From positions 186,001-250,000 of the forward strand of contig NZ_NPFW01000023.1 in NCBI RefSeq assembly GCF_002259405.1: a stretch of 64,000 bases of DNA, in the 5' to 3' direction. The position numbers and the translations under genes are program-made. Below, piece by piece: positions 18,498-26,258 of the stretch (position 1 is the stretch's first letter; each line of letters opens with the position of its first letter). This DNA comes from Rhodococcus sp. 14-2483-1-2. Lineage in GTDB: Bacteria; Actinomycetota; Actinomycetes; Mycobacteriales; Mycobacteriaceae. The notes below the pieces were generated by a model. It searched no databases, was not told the DNA's origin, and saw only the letters and a list, made by a program, of their open reading frames with translations.

Positions 18498-19733
18498 TCA
18501 TCGACTGTTCGAGTGGAGTTGTGAGCTGACGGCTCGTAGCGAGGACAGGTACGCGAACAGGGCGTTGGCCGCAATGACGCCGACTGCCAGCGACAGCGTT
18601 GCGGGTAGGCCGATCGGACCCACGAGGGCTCCGGCGAGGCCGGCACCGATGGGTTGTCCGCCCCACGCCAGCATTCGGGCCGTGGTGTTGACGCGGCCCT
18701 GAAGTTCGTCCGGGGTCACCAGGTGGCGGACGGTGATGCCGTTGATGATCACCGTCGATGCTGCTGCTTGGAAGACGACCAACGCGCACACTCCCAGCAC
18801 CGGTACAGTGGCCAGAATCCACACGCTGATCGCGCCTGCTTGTGCGAGCAAACCGGCGATGGCGATCGTCCCAGCTGTGAACTTTCGGGACAGGCGCGGT
18901 AGTAATGCTGTCGAGATCAGGGTTCCAACTCCGAGGGCTGCGAAGAACAGACCCAACTCGCCGCCGTCCTCGTCGACACCGTACCGCTCGACGGCGGTGA
19001 CGACGAGGAGGCCGGTCATGATGCCGCCGGCCACACTGTTGCCGGTCCCGATCAGGGTGAGCAGGCGGACAAGTGGGTGACCGTAGATGAAGCGCACTCC
19101 GTTGCCGATATCGCGCCACAAGTGGGGTTGTTCCGTCCGCGGAGCGGATGTGGGTTCACGTACCCACAGGAGCAGGATCGCGGTCACTGCGAACGTGGCC
19201 GCGTTGAGGGCCAGCGCGGCGAACGGCGAGGATGCGGCGATGAGCACACCACCGAGCGCGGGCCCGGCCATAGTGATGACCGTTGCCATCGCAGTTTGTC
19301 GCCCGACGGCGTCGGCCAGTCGAGCGCGTGGCACCAGGGAGGGCAGCAAACCGAAGCCGGCGGCGTCGAAGAACACCATAGCGGCGGCGCTGACGAACGC
19401 TGCAACGAACACGTGTGCCGTCGACAGAGTCGCCATCCAATGCGCCGCCGGTATGGATGCCGTTGCAGCGCATGCGGCGAGCGAGGTGACGACCATCGTC
19501 GGGCGACGCCGCCAGCGGTCGGCAACGGCACCGGCGAACAGCCCGAACAGCAGGTACGGTGCCGATTCGACAGCGGTGAGAAGCGCAGTGGCCGCGGCAC
19601 TTCCGGTGGTGCGGTAGATGACGAGCGGGAAGGCTACCAACGCGACGGCAGTTCCGAACCAGGCGACGGTGCGCGCGAGCACCATCAGCCGGAACGCGGC
19701 CCCCAGCGACGTCCGAGCGTTCGTCGTGCTCAC
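18498..19733 (-). CDS. MFS transporter (EntS/MFS_3-like) in the metallophore-type transport operon
   Basis: 411 residues with about 12 hydrophobic segments. GLFAGAVADRWRRRPTMVV is MFS motif A, and the N-terminus (LMVLARTVAWFGTAVALVAFPLVIYRTTGSA) resembles the EntS-type siderophore exporter group. Its ATG overlaps the stop of the binding-protein gene by 4 bp (19730-19733), so it is the last gene of the permease-ATPase-lipoprotein-MFS operon. The likely role is export of the RiPP or a metal-chelator product; export versus uptake cannot be told from sequence alone. Confidence 0.85.
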   Translation of the reverse strand: MSTTNARTSLGAAFRLMVLARTVAWFGTAVALVAFPLVIYRTTGSAAATALLTAVESAPYLLFGLFAGAVADRWRRRPTMVVTSLAACAATASIPAAHWMATLSTAHVFVAAFVSAAAMVFFDAAGFGLLPSLVPRARLADAVGRQTAMATVITMAGPALGGVLIAASSPFAALALNAATFAVTAILLLWVREPTSAPRTEQPHLWRDIGNGVRFIYGHPLVRLLTLIGTGNSVAGGIMTGLLVVTAVERYGVDEDGGELGLFFAALGVGTLISTALLPRLSRKFTAGTIAIAGLLAQAGAISVWILATVPVLGVCALVVFQAAASTVIINGITVRHLVTPDELQGRVNTTARMLAWGGQPIGAGLAGALVGPIGLPATLSLAVGVIAANALFAYLSSLRAVSSQLHSNSR

Positions 19734-20713
19734 TTGCCGAACACGTTGTCCGCGGTGTTCTCGATGGCGTCGACGATGCGGACTCCGGCAGCCTGGAAGT
19801 CGGCTTCGTTCTGCGGGTACACCCGGGAGTTCCGCACCGCTGGTGAGTTCGCGAGCAGAGCCGATATATCTGTCACGGCGGCCGCGGCGTCCGCTTCCGA
19901 TCCGGCGTACTGCACCAGGACGACGTCGGGTGCAGCGCTCAAGGCTGCCTCGGGGGTGATTTCGGCGAAATTGCCGTCGATGTCAGCGAATTCGTTGGTC
20001 ATGCCGAGTGCGTCGACCACTGCGCTGTAGTAAGACCCACTCAAGGCGTAGAGCTTGCCGTCGAAGCTCTGGACAACTGCTGCCGACAGCGGCGCACTGT
20101 CGGTGTTCTTCGCTCGTGCTGCGGTGACGCGATCGCGCAGCGAGGTCACGACCTCTGCGGCTTTGTCCGGGACGCCGTAGATGGTGCCGAGGTTGTCCAC
20201 GTCGGTGTAGACCGCGTCGATTGTCGTGGGCGCGGGCGTGTTCTGGCAGTATTCCCCGAGGACGTAAAGGTTGCCGCCTGCAGTGGTCAGGTCATCGGAG
20301 CTCGCCGATCCTTGGCCGCCGAGTTGCCCTTGGTCGTTGGACAGGAACAGATCCGGTGAGGCCCCGATAAGGAATTCGCGTGAGGGTGCATAGTCGTCGG
20401 TGTTGGAGGTCAGGCCCGAGAATCGGTCGAGTCCGTCGAATGCGTAACTGCCGTTGGTGTATCCGATCGCGCTGTCGGCGACGCCGAGTGCATCGAGTGT
20501 GGCGATGACTCCCGGAGCTCCGAGGAGTACCCGCTCGGGTGGGGCGTCGTAGGTGTAGTCGACACCGCAGCTGGCCACGGTCACCGGGTATGCCGAGGTG
20601 CCGCTGTCGGTCTCGGTGCCTGCGGCAGTGGGTTCGGCCTGTCCGCTCGCGCAGGCGGACAATAGGAGAATGGTTGCGGCGGCGCAAGTTCCGGTTCGTA
20701 CGGCGATCTTCAT
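19730..20713 (-). CDS. ABC transporter substrate-binding lipoprotein (iron-siderophore/BtuF-FepB type)
   Basis: 327 residues with a lipoprotein signal (CAAATILLLSAC, Cys about 21). Two helical-backbone lobes of the class III periplasmic-binding fold follow: PERVLLGAPGVIATLDALGVADSAIGYTNGSYAF, then SPDLFLSNDQ, and a C-terminal lobe with ALGMTNEFADIDGNFAEITPEAALSAAPDVVLVQY. This fold binds metal chelates, cobalamin or heme for a FecCD-type permease. It overlaps the ATPase stop and the MFS start by 4 bp each. The ligand is proposed to be the metal-loaded product of the RiPP genes next door. Confidence 0.88.
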   Translation of the reverse strand: MKIAVRTGTCAAATILLLSACASGQAEPTAAGTETDSGTSAYPVTVASCGVDYTYDAPPERVLLGAPGVIATLDALGVADSAIGYTNGSYAFDGLDRFSGLTSNTDDYAPSREFLIGASPDLFLSNDQGQLGGQGSASSDDLTTAGGNLYVLGEYCQNTPAPTTIDAVYTDVDNLGTIYGVPDKAAEVVTSLRDRVTAARAKNTDSAPLSAAVVQSFDGKLYALSGSYYSAVVDALGMTNEFADIDGNFAEITPEAALSAAPDVVLVQYAGSEADAAAAVTDISALLANSPAVRNSRVYPQNEADFQAAGVRIVDAIENTADNVFGK

Positions 20714-21552
20714 GGTTGGCTACTTTCGGTGCGGGTGTCGAAATTGGGTTGAGTAGCGGTGCAGCTCGCGGTGGATGGGCGGTGCGAGGTGGCGGGTCCG
20801 AAATGGACGCACGGTCGGCCGGTGATCGGGTTGACGGCGATGACCGAATCGACGCCGTAGACCTCGCGAAGCATGTCCGTTGTCAAGACGTCGGTGGGAG
20901 TTCCATGGGTGACGAGGGCACCGGATTTCATGACGAACAGGCTGTCGCAGTAGGCCGCAGCGAGGTCGATGTCGTGTAGTGCGACGACAACGGTGGCATC
21001 GGTTGCGGTGAGCAGTTCGAGGAGGTCGATCTGCGCCGAGATGTCGAGGTGGTTGGTGGGTTCGTCGAGGATCAGTATCGGAGCTTGTTGCGCGAGGGCC
21101 CGAGCTACGAAAACGCGTTGCCGCTCGCCGCCGGACAGGGTCGAGATCTGACGGTCGACGAGGTGCGCGATCCCGGCGGCCATCACGGCGGCGTCCACTG
21201 CGGCGACATCGACCGCGCCGAAGCGTCGCAGACCGGTGTTGTGCGGGATGCGTCCGAGTTCGATGATCTCCCCCGCGGTGAACTCGAATTCTGGTGAATC
21301 GTCCTGCAGGACAACCGCGGTCCTGGTCGCCGATTCACGAGCGCTGAGGCGGCGAAGGTCGTCCTCGCCCAGCACGATCGTTCCGCCTGAGGGTATGAGG
21401 GCCCGGTAGAGTGTGCGCAGCAGCGTCGACTTTCCGCTGCCGTTCGGTCCGAGAAGCCCTACAACCGAGCCTGATTCGGCGTGTATTACCCCGTCGGTGA
21501 GAATCTTGGCACCGTCGATAGCGACGGCGACGCCCTGTGCGTCGAGTTTCAT
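20710..21552 (-). CDS. ABC transporter ATPase (FepC/FecE type)
   Basis: 280 residues from the ATG at 21552; a longer frame reaches 22131 but only shadows the permease gene. Walker A is GPNGSGKST, the signature is LSGGERQRVFVARALAQ and Walker B is ILILDEPTNHLD, all intact, followed by the H-loop (VVALHD). The arrangement (A-loop missing, Q-loop VVLQDD) is typical of metal-chelate importers. Its start overlaps the permease stop by 4 bp. It energises the FecCD permease at 21549-22631. Confidence 0.92.
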   Translation of the reverse strand: MKLDAQGVAVAIDGAKILTDGVIHAESGSVVGLLGPNGSGKSTLLRTLYRALIPSGGTIVLGEDDLRRLSARESATRTAVVLQDDSPEFEFTAGEIIELGRIPHNTGLRRFGAVDVAAVDAAVMAAGIAHLVDRQISTLSGGERQRVFVARALAQQAPILILDEPTNHLDISAQIDLLELLTATDATVVVALHDIDLAAAYCDSLFVMKSGALVTHGTPTDVLTTDMLREVYGVDSVIAVNPITGRPCVHFGPATSHRPSTASCTATQPNFDTRTESSQP

Positions 21553-22631
21553 CGAGCCCTCGCCGTCCGCCCGGAGGAGACCAGCAGGTACAGGAAGAAC
21601 GGAGCGCCGATGGCCGAGGTGACCACCCCGATCGGAAGTTCGGCGGGGGCGCGGAGCACGCGGGCCGCGATGTCCGAAAGCGGTAGGAAGCATGCGCCGA
21701 GCAGTGTTGCGGTGACGACGACGCGGCGGTGATCGGCACCGACGAGCAGACGCGCAATGTGCGGGATGACCAGGCCGACGAACCCGATACCGCCGACTTC
21801 GGCAACGATGACGCCGGTCAGGACCGACACCACGACCATCAGCGTCAGCTGGAATCGCGCGACGTCGATGCCGAGGGAGTAGCCGAGGTCGGTGCCGGAC
21901 GCCAGGGCGTTCAGGCGGGCACTGTTCCACATCAGCCACGTCGTGGCCGCCGCGGTGACGACCGCGGGCAGCAGCAGGCTCGCCCACGATGCCCCGGCGA
22001 TCGAACCGAGACTCCAGAACAGCACGCGCTGAGATTGATTGGGAGTGGCGATGGTTTGAAAGAAGAACGTGAACGAGGAGACGAGGTACCCGACGGCGAC
22101 CCCTGCCAGCACGAGCCGGGTCGGTGGCCATTGCCCTCCGCGGCGGGCGAGGACGAACACCAGCGCGAACGCCAGGAGGCCGCCGATGAAGGCTGCCGCG
22201 GACAGCGATACGCCGCCGAGTACCCCGGCGCCGAAGACGATGACGATAACTGCGCCCAGGCTCGCGCCCGGCACGATCCCGATCAGGTAGGGGTCGCCCA
22301 GCGGGTTACGTACAACGACTTGGATGACCACGCCCGCTATCGCCAGACCCGCGCCGACGACGATGGCGAGAATGGTGCGCGGGACGCGGACCTGCCAGAC
22401 GATCTGATCGTTGACCGGTGTCGAGGTGTGCGTGCCCGCCATGCCGAGGTGTTGGGCGACCGAACCCCAGATGTCTCCGAGTCCGATGGTGACAGCTCCG
22501 ATGCTGACCGACGCCACCGCGATGACCACGATGGCGAAGCCCGAGATCGCCAGCAACACGCGAAAGCGTTGGGGCGAGGCGAAGGGCGGTGCGCCCGTGC
22601 TGCGCACCGCAGTGGCCGGCGATCGTTTCAT
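21549..22631 (-). CDS. FecCD-family metal-chelate ABC permease
   Basis: 360 residues from the ATG at 22631; a TTG 12 codons earlier is possible but would sit on the candidate operator. About 9-10 hydrophobic helices with the BtuC/FecD pattern: RVPRTILAIVVGAGLAIAGVVIQVVVRNPLGDPYLIGIVPGASLGA, and GGIGFVGLVIPHIARLLVGADHR, the ATPase-coupling loop. First gene of the four-gene transport operon and divergent from the SagB-like gene. It is expected to import a metal-chelator complex across the membrane. Confidence 0.9.
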   Translation of the reverse strand: MKRSPATAVRSTGAPPFASPQRFRVLLAISGFAIVVIAVASVSIGAVTIGLGDIWGSVAQHLGMAGTHTSTPVNDQIVWQVRVPRTILAIVVGAGLAIAGVVIQVVVRNPLGDPYLIGIVPGASLGAVIVIVFGAGVLGGVSLSAAAFIGGLLAFALVFVLARRGGQWPPTRLVLAGVAVGYLVSSFTFFFQTIATPNQSQRVLFWSLGSIAGASWASLLLPAVVTAAATTWLMWNSARLNALASGTDLGYSLGIDVARFQLTLMVVVSVLTGVIVAEVGGIGFVGLVIPHIARLLVGADHRRVVVTATLLGACFLPLSDIAARVLRAPAELPIGVVTSAIGAPFFLYLLVSSGRTARAR

Positions 22632-22661
22632 CAGGTCTACATCCCGACAGCTAGTTGTTAA

Positions 22662-22676
22662 TGACAATCAGTGTCG
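22662..22676. promoter_or_regulatory. Fur/Zur-like 7-1-7 imperfect palindrome (transport operon/sagB promoter)
   Basis: TGACAATCAGTGTCG: the left half TGACAAT and right half AGTGTCG (ideal ATTGTCA) match at 5 of 7 positions around a central base, the geometry of Fur/Zur-family boxes. It is 31 bp upstream of the permease start and about 70 bp upstream of the SagB-like start. A related site lies before the RiPP precursor gene (28915-28929). Confidence 0.45.
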
Positions 22677-22744
22677 ATACAGTAGCGAATGCAGTGCGGA
22701 GACGACACCTCGGGCTGCACGTACTGGTGAAGGAGCCGACCCTG

Positions 22745-23488
22745 ATGCACACGGAGATCGCCTCTCTCAGAGAGATTCACGATCGGCTCAACGGCGCAGT
22801 CGATCCTGCGCCGACTCAGAGACCCATGAATCGAAACGGTGCCTCGATTCACCTCCCGAAGCCACGCACACTCGACTCGCCGTTCACAGCGCTGGTCCAC
22901 GCCCGGCGTTCGCGGTACGACTTCGACCCGAGTGGCGAACTGAGCGTGGATTCGGTAGGAACCCTGCTCGGCACCGCGCTCGGACTCGGACGCCGGATCG
23001 AGGCCTACGGCGACCGCGAATACCCGCTGAGCGTGGCACCGACCGCAGGCGGCCTCCGCACCCGCGACACGTTCCTGTTCGCAACCCGCATCGCCGGCAT
23101 CCGGCCGGGGATCTACCGATACGACATGGCCGATCACTCTTTGCAGCTCGTGTCCGAGGTGGACCCTGCCGTTGCATTGGCCGAGCTGTACGCCCAGACC
23201 GAGTTCGCGGCGTTGCCGGCGGCGAGCCTCGCTCTGACTGCAAGGCTGGATGTCGCGCTGGCCAAATACCCACCGCGCCACTACCGCACAGTGCACGTCG
23301 ATGCCGGCATCGGGGTCCAGAATCTGTATTTGACCGCCACAGCGATGGGCATGGCGTGCTGCGCAGTCTCGGGTTTTTCCGATCCGGCGGCGGAATCGGT
23401 GCTCGGACTCGATGCTGCGGCGATAGTGACGATGCTGGTGGCTGTTGGGCCACCGCGCATCACCGGGCTGGAAGAATCGTCAGTGTAG
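22745..23488 (+). CDS. SagB-type FMN-dependent azoline dehydrogenase (nitroreductase fold)
   Basis: 247 residues. The ATG at 22745 has a near-perfect GAAGGAG site, so I use it rather than the longer frame from 22655. Nitroreductase-fold features are an FMN-binding basic segment (ALVHARRSRYDFDPSGELS), LSVAPTAGGLRTRDTFLF, GIYRYDMADHSLQLV (the SagB GVYxYDxxxHxL signature) and VHVDAGIGVQNLYLTATAMGMACCAVSGF. Such enzymes oxidise YcaO-made azolines to azoles. It is divergent from the transport operon and convergent, 9 bp apart, with the first YcaO gene, so it belongs to the RiPP system even though it is on the other strand. Confidence 0.85.
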   Translation: MHTEIASLREIHDRLNGAVDPAPTQRPMNRNGASIHLPKPRTLDSPFTALVHARRSRYDFDPSGELSVDSVGTLLGTALGLGRRIEAYGDREYPLSVAPTAGGLRTRDTFLFATRIAGIRPGIYRYDMADHSLQLVSEVDPAVALAELYAQTEFAALPAASLALTARLDVALAKYPPRHYRTVHVDAGIGVQNLYLTATAMGMACCAVSGFSDPAAESVLGLDAAAIVTMLVAVGPPRITGLEESSV

Positions 23489-23497
23489 GAGTTGGTC

Positions 23498-24850
23498 TCA
23501 GTGTGGGAGGGGCGTAGTCGGCAGCGTGGTGCCCGCGGCGGCTGCGGCGGCGACAGCAGCGGGCATACGGCTCCCGCCGAGGAACGGAAGGCCGATCGGC
23601 GAGCTCGAATACAGCCCGGTGGCAACGACCCGAACTACGTGTAGTCCGGCCGCTCTCACGTCCGCGGTGGTGACATCGACTTCGACGACACGGTGCCCAG
23701 CGCTGTTCAAGACCTTGACCAATGCCGCGATTCGGTCGGTTGTCGGTGCGGCGTCGGCCGTGTCGAGGTCCGACAGGTCGACCGAACCGAGTGTGGCGGC
23801 GGCAAGTTCACGACGGAACTGTTCTTGCACTTCGGGATCGAGGTGTATTTGGAGGTGGCAGACGTAGTCGACCAGATCGCGCCGATCGCTTCGATAGGAC
23901 ATTCCGTAGGCGCGGTCCTCGCGCCAGGGTTTGAGCGGGCTGGTCGGTGACTGCGCGGCCTGCATATAAGCCGAGGTCGGGTCGTCGTATTCGGAGACGA
24001 ACAGTTGGAGTTGCAGGGCTTCGGCGTATGCCTTTTCCGCAGCGCGCACCGCGTCTGTTCCCACACCCATCCCGAGCGTCAGAAATCCCGTCGAGCGGTC
24101 GTGCACCAAAGACCCGAGTACCGGAATACCGAATTCGGTGGTGAACGAATAGAAACGAGTGCCGAGCCGCCGCTGTGGCCCCCTCGCGAACTGGCGTAGC
24201 CACGTCGGTACGGACACTTCGTGAACGCCTTGTCCGCCGTACCAGGACAGTGTCATCGCATCACGTTCGAGTATTTCGCACAGTGCGCCCCAGCAGGCGA
24301 ATTCACTGCTGGGGCCCGCGGCGAGACCTGCTTGAATGATCGGATTCGTCAGCGGGCGGTCCTCGCCCACCGGGCGTGTGTGCGATCCGAAGTACGAGGG
24401 CCACACCAGTGACGCCGGCACCCACACCGAGCTGCCGCTCGAGAGGTCGGTGCCTTCGATCCATTCGACGTCGAGGCTCCCGGTGAACTCGGACGCTGGG
24501 AAGCGCGGTGCCGCATGCTGTTCGGCGGAGTACAGGCACACCGTGGCGGGATCGAGAGCGTCGACACCCTCGGCGGTCAGAGAGAGGTAACTGCCGCGGC
24601 GGAGGCCATCCGGAACAAGGTTGCCGCAGTATCGTTCGACGCCTTCGCCGATTGCTGCGCCCAGCACACGGTCCGGGGAGCCGAAGCCGTATCCGGCTCC
24701 AGAATTGTCCGCCGGCCAGTCGCTGAATCGGCTGATGTCGCTGATACGGGAATGGGTCAGGGCGAAGGAGGAGGGAAAGTGCTCGGGAATGCAGCGGGGG
24801 TCCAGTCGGGTGAGAACTCCGAACCGGGGGTCGACCAACGCGTCGTACAT
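23498..24850 (-). CDS. YcaO-domain protein 1 (RiPP cyclodehydratase candidate)
   Basis: 450 residues from the ATG at 24850, which has AAGGAGAAGGAAG upstream; a TTG start at 24919 is less likely. ATP/Mg-binding YcaO motifs are present: LGAAIGEGVERYCGN (Glu about 69 and 72) and GALCEILERDAMTLSWYGG. The C-terminus (TTLPTTPLPH) is proline-rich, as in azoline-forming YcaOs, though a strict PxPxP is not seen. Expected reaction is ATP-driven backbone cyclisation of Ser/Thr in the precursor core. It follows a second, diverged YcaO gene 40 bp upstream in the same operon. Whether both are catalytic is unknown. Confidence 0.88.
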   Translation of the reverse strand: MYDALVDPRFGVLTRLDPRCIPEHFPSSFALTHSRISDISRFSDWPADNSGAGYGFGSPDRVLGAAIGEGVERYCGNLVPDGLRRGSYLSLTAEGVDALDPATVCLYSAEQHAAPRFPASEFTGSLDVEWIEGTDLSSGSSVWVPASLVWPSYFGSHTRPVGEDRPLTNPIIQAGLAAGPSSEFACWGALCEILERDAMTLSWYGGQGVHEVSVPTWLRQFARGPQRRLGTRFYSFTTEFGIPVLGSLVHDRSTGFLTLGMGVGTDAVRAAEKAYAEALQLQLFVSEYDDPTSAYMQAAQSPTSPLKPWREDRAYGMSYRSDRRDLVDYVCHLQIHLDPEVQEQFRRELAAATLGSVDLSDLDTADAAPTTDRIAALVKVLNSAGHRVVEVDVTTADVRAAGLHVVRVVATGLYSSSPIGLPFLGGSRMPAAVAAAAAAGTTLPTTPLPH

Positions 24851-24890
24851 GTCTTCCTTCTCCTTGCAGTCGGCCACAGGGCAAGCAATA

Positions 24891-26258
24891 CTAGGCAAGC
24901 GGTAGGGGGACTCTGACAAGGTCAGAGCTGTTGCGCGGGTGCACGTTCCACCCGAGAGCGGTGGGTACCTCGAGTAGACGCGGTGACCCGTGGAGCGGGA
25001 ATGCCGGCGGGCCGTTGCCGACCAGTTGGGGTGTCAGCACTCGAACCACCGTCAGACCGGATTGCGCGATATCGTCGGTGGTGAGATCGACGACGACCGC
25101 GTCGATGCCGTGGCGTGCGAGTGCGGCGAGGTAGGTTTCCCGCACCGAGCCCGTGACCGCGGGGATCTCGTCCATCGCGACCAGGTCGCGAGGTTCGAGG
25201 CGAAGGAGCGCGGTGCCGGCCTGCATGCGCCGGTCCTGGTAGAGCTGTGCGACGGCGGGGAGGTCGACCAGGTTGCGGAAGTTCTTTCCGGCCGCGTCGA
25301 GGTAGTTGCGATCCGCGCGGTACGGAAGGAAGACGTGGTCTGGCAGCGCGCCGATACGGACGGACTGCCAGGTCTCGCTGTCCGGGTCGGCAAGTTGACG
25401 GGAGAGTTGCATCGATCCCAGCGCTTCGACGAGCGCTTTCGTCGCAGCGGCATGCGGGGTGGCGCGGCAGGCGCTGCCGAAGGCGACGAGTTCGCAGGCA
25501 CGGTCGCGGACCAGTGCCCCGACGACGGGCACACCGAATTGCGACGGGATGTGAATCAAAGTCACGTCGAGGTCGAATCCTTCAGCGGGACAGCCCATCT
25601 GGCCTATGACCCGTCCCCCGTCGTCGAGTCGGTGAGCGTCGGCACCGCTGGCCCACCAGATCGTTGTGGCATCGCGCTCGAGCAGCTCCTCGATGGCGGA
25701 TTGCTCGGCCCGCTGCCGGCTCGTGCCGGTGGCGATACCGGAGTACATCAACGAGTGCAGCGGCGGCTCCGACGTGCGGGAGCCACGAATGTAGTTGAGA
25801 TAGACCGATCCTGCCGGGGCTCGTACGGCCCGGCCATCGTGCATGTCAACGCCTTCGACCCATTCGACAGGGGTATCGGCAGTGAACGGTACGAACGGGA
25901 AACCACGGCTTGCGTATTGCTCGGGCGAGTACAACGCGAAGGTGCCGGGATCGAGCGCGTCGATTCCGCGGGCGCGCAGTTCCCGGTAGCTCGCACGGTC
26001 GAGATGCGGGGCAACAGCATTGCCGCAATACCGTTCGACGGCCTCCCCGATCGCGGCACCACGCGCCGCTCCGTGATCTCCGAACGAGGCACCGAAGCCG
26101 ATCGGGTCGGCGACCCAGTCGACGACCCGATCCATGCATGCGACATGGGCGCGGTAGCCCACCCACGCACTGGGCAGCTCGACATCTCGTTCGAGCGGAC
26201 CCACACCGGTGAGGACGCCGAGCCGGGATCCATGAAGGCTCGATCCGTGAACGCTCAC
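24891..26258 (-). CDS. YcaO-domain protein 2 (RiPP cyclodehydratase candidate)
   Basis: 455 residues from a GTG at 26258 with AGGAAAA upstream, overlapping the previous stop by 4 bp. YcaO motifs are GAAIGEAVERYCGNAV (Glu about 72 and 75) and SAIEELLERDATTIWWASGAD. The tail ends VRVPLPLA, again proline-containing. It is clearly homologous to YcaO protein 1 but diverged through most of its length, so the pair may act on different residues or as a heteromer. No TfuA gene is nearby, which argues against thioamidation but does not exclude amidine formation. Confidence 0.88.
   Translation of the reverse strand: MSVHGSSLHGSRLGVLTGVGPLERDVELPSAWVGYRAHVACMDRVVDWVADPIGFGASFGDHGAARGAAIGEAVERYCGNAVAPHLDRASYRELRARGIDALDPGTFALYSPEQYASRGFPFVPFTADTPVEWVEGVDMHDGRAVRAPAGSVYLNYIRGSRTSEPPLHSLMYSGIATGTSRQRAEQSAIEELLERDATTIWWASGADAHRLDDGGRVIGQMGCPAEGFDLDVTLIHIPSQFGVPVVGALVRDRACELVAFGSACRATPHAAATKALVEALGSMQLSRQLADPDSETWQSVRIGALPDHVFLPYRADRNYLDAAGKNFRNLVDLPAVAQLYQDRRMQAGTALLRLEPRDLVAMDEIPAVTGSVRETYLAALARHGIDAVVVDLTTDDIAQSGLTVVRVLTPQLVGNGPPAFPLHGSPRLLEVPTALGWNVHPRNSSDLVRVPLPLA

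Noticed and set aside
19077..20030. 317-codon forward frame opposite the MFS and binding-protein genes
   Set aside because: Typical high-GC antisense shadow; the reverse strand has clear MFS and lipoprotein domains.
21553..22131. N-terminal extension of the ABC ATPase frame
   Set aside because: It is the shadow of the permease gene; the ATPase fold starts at 21552.
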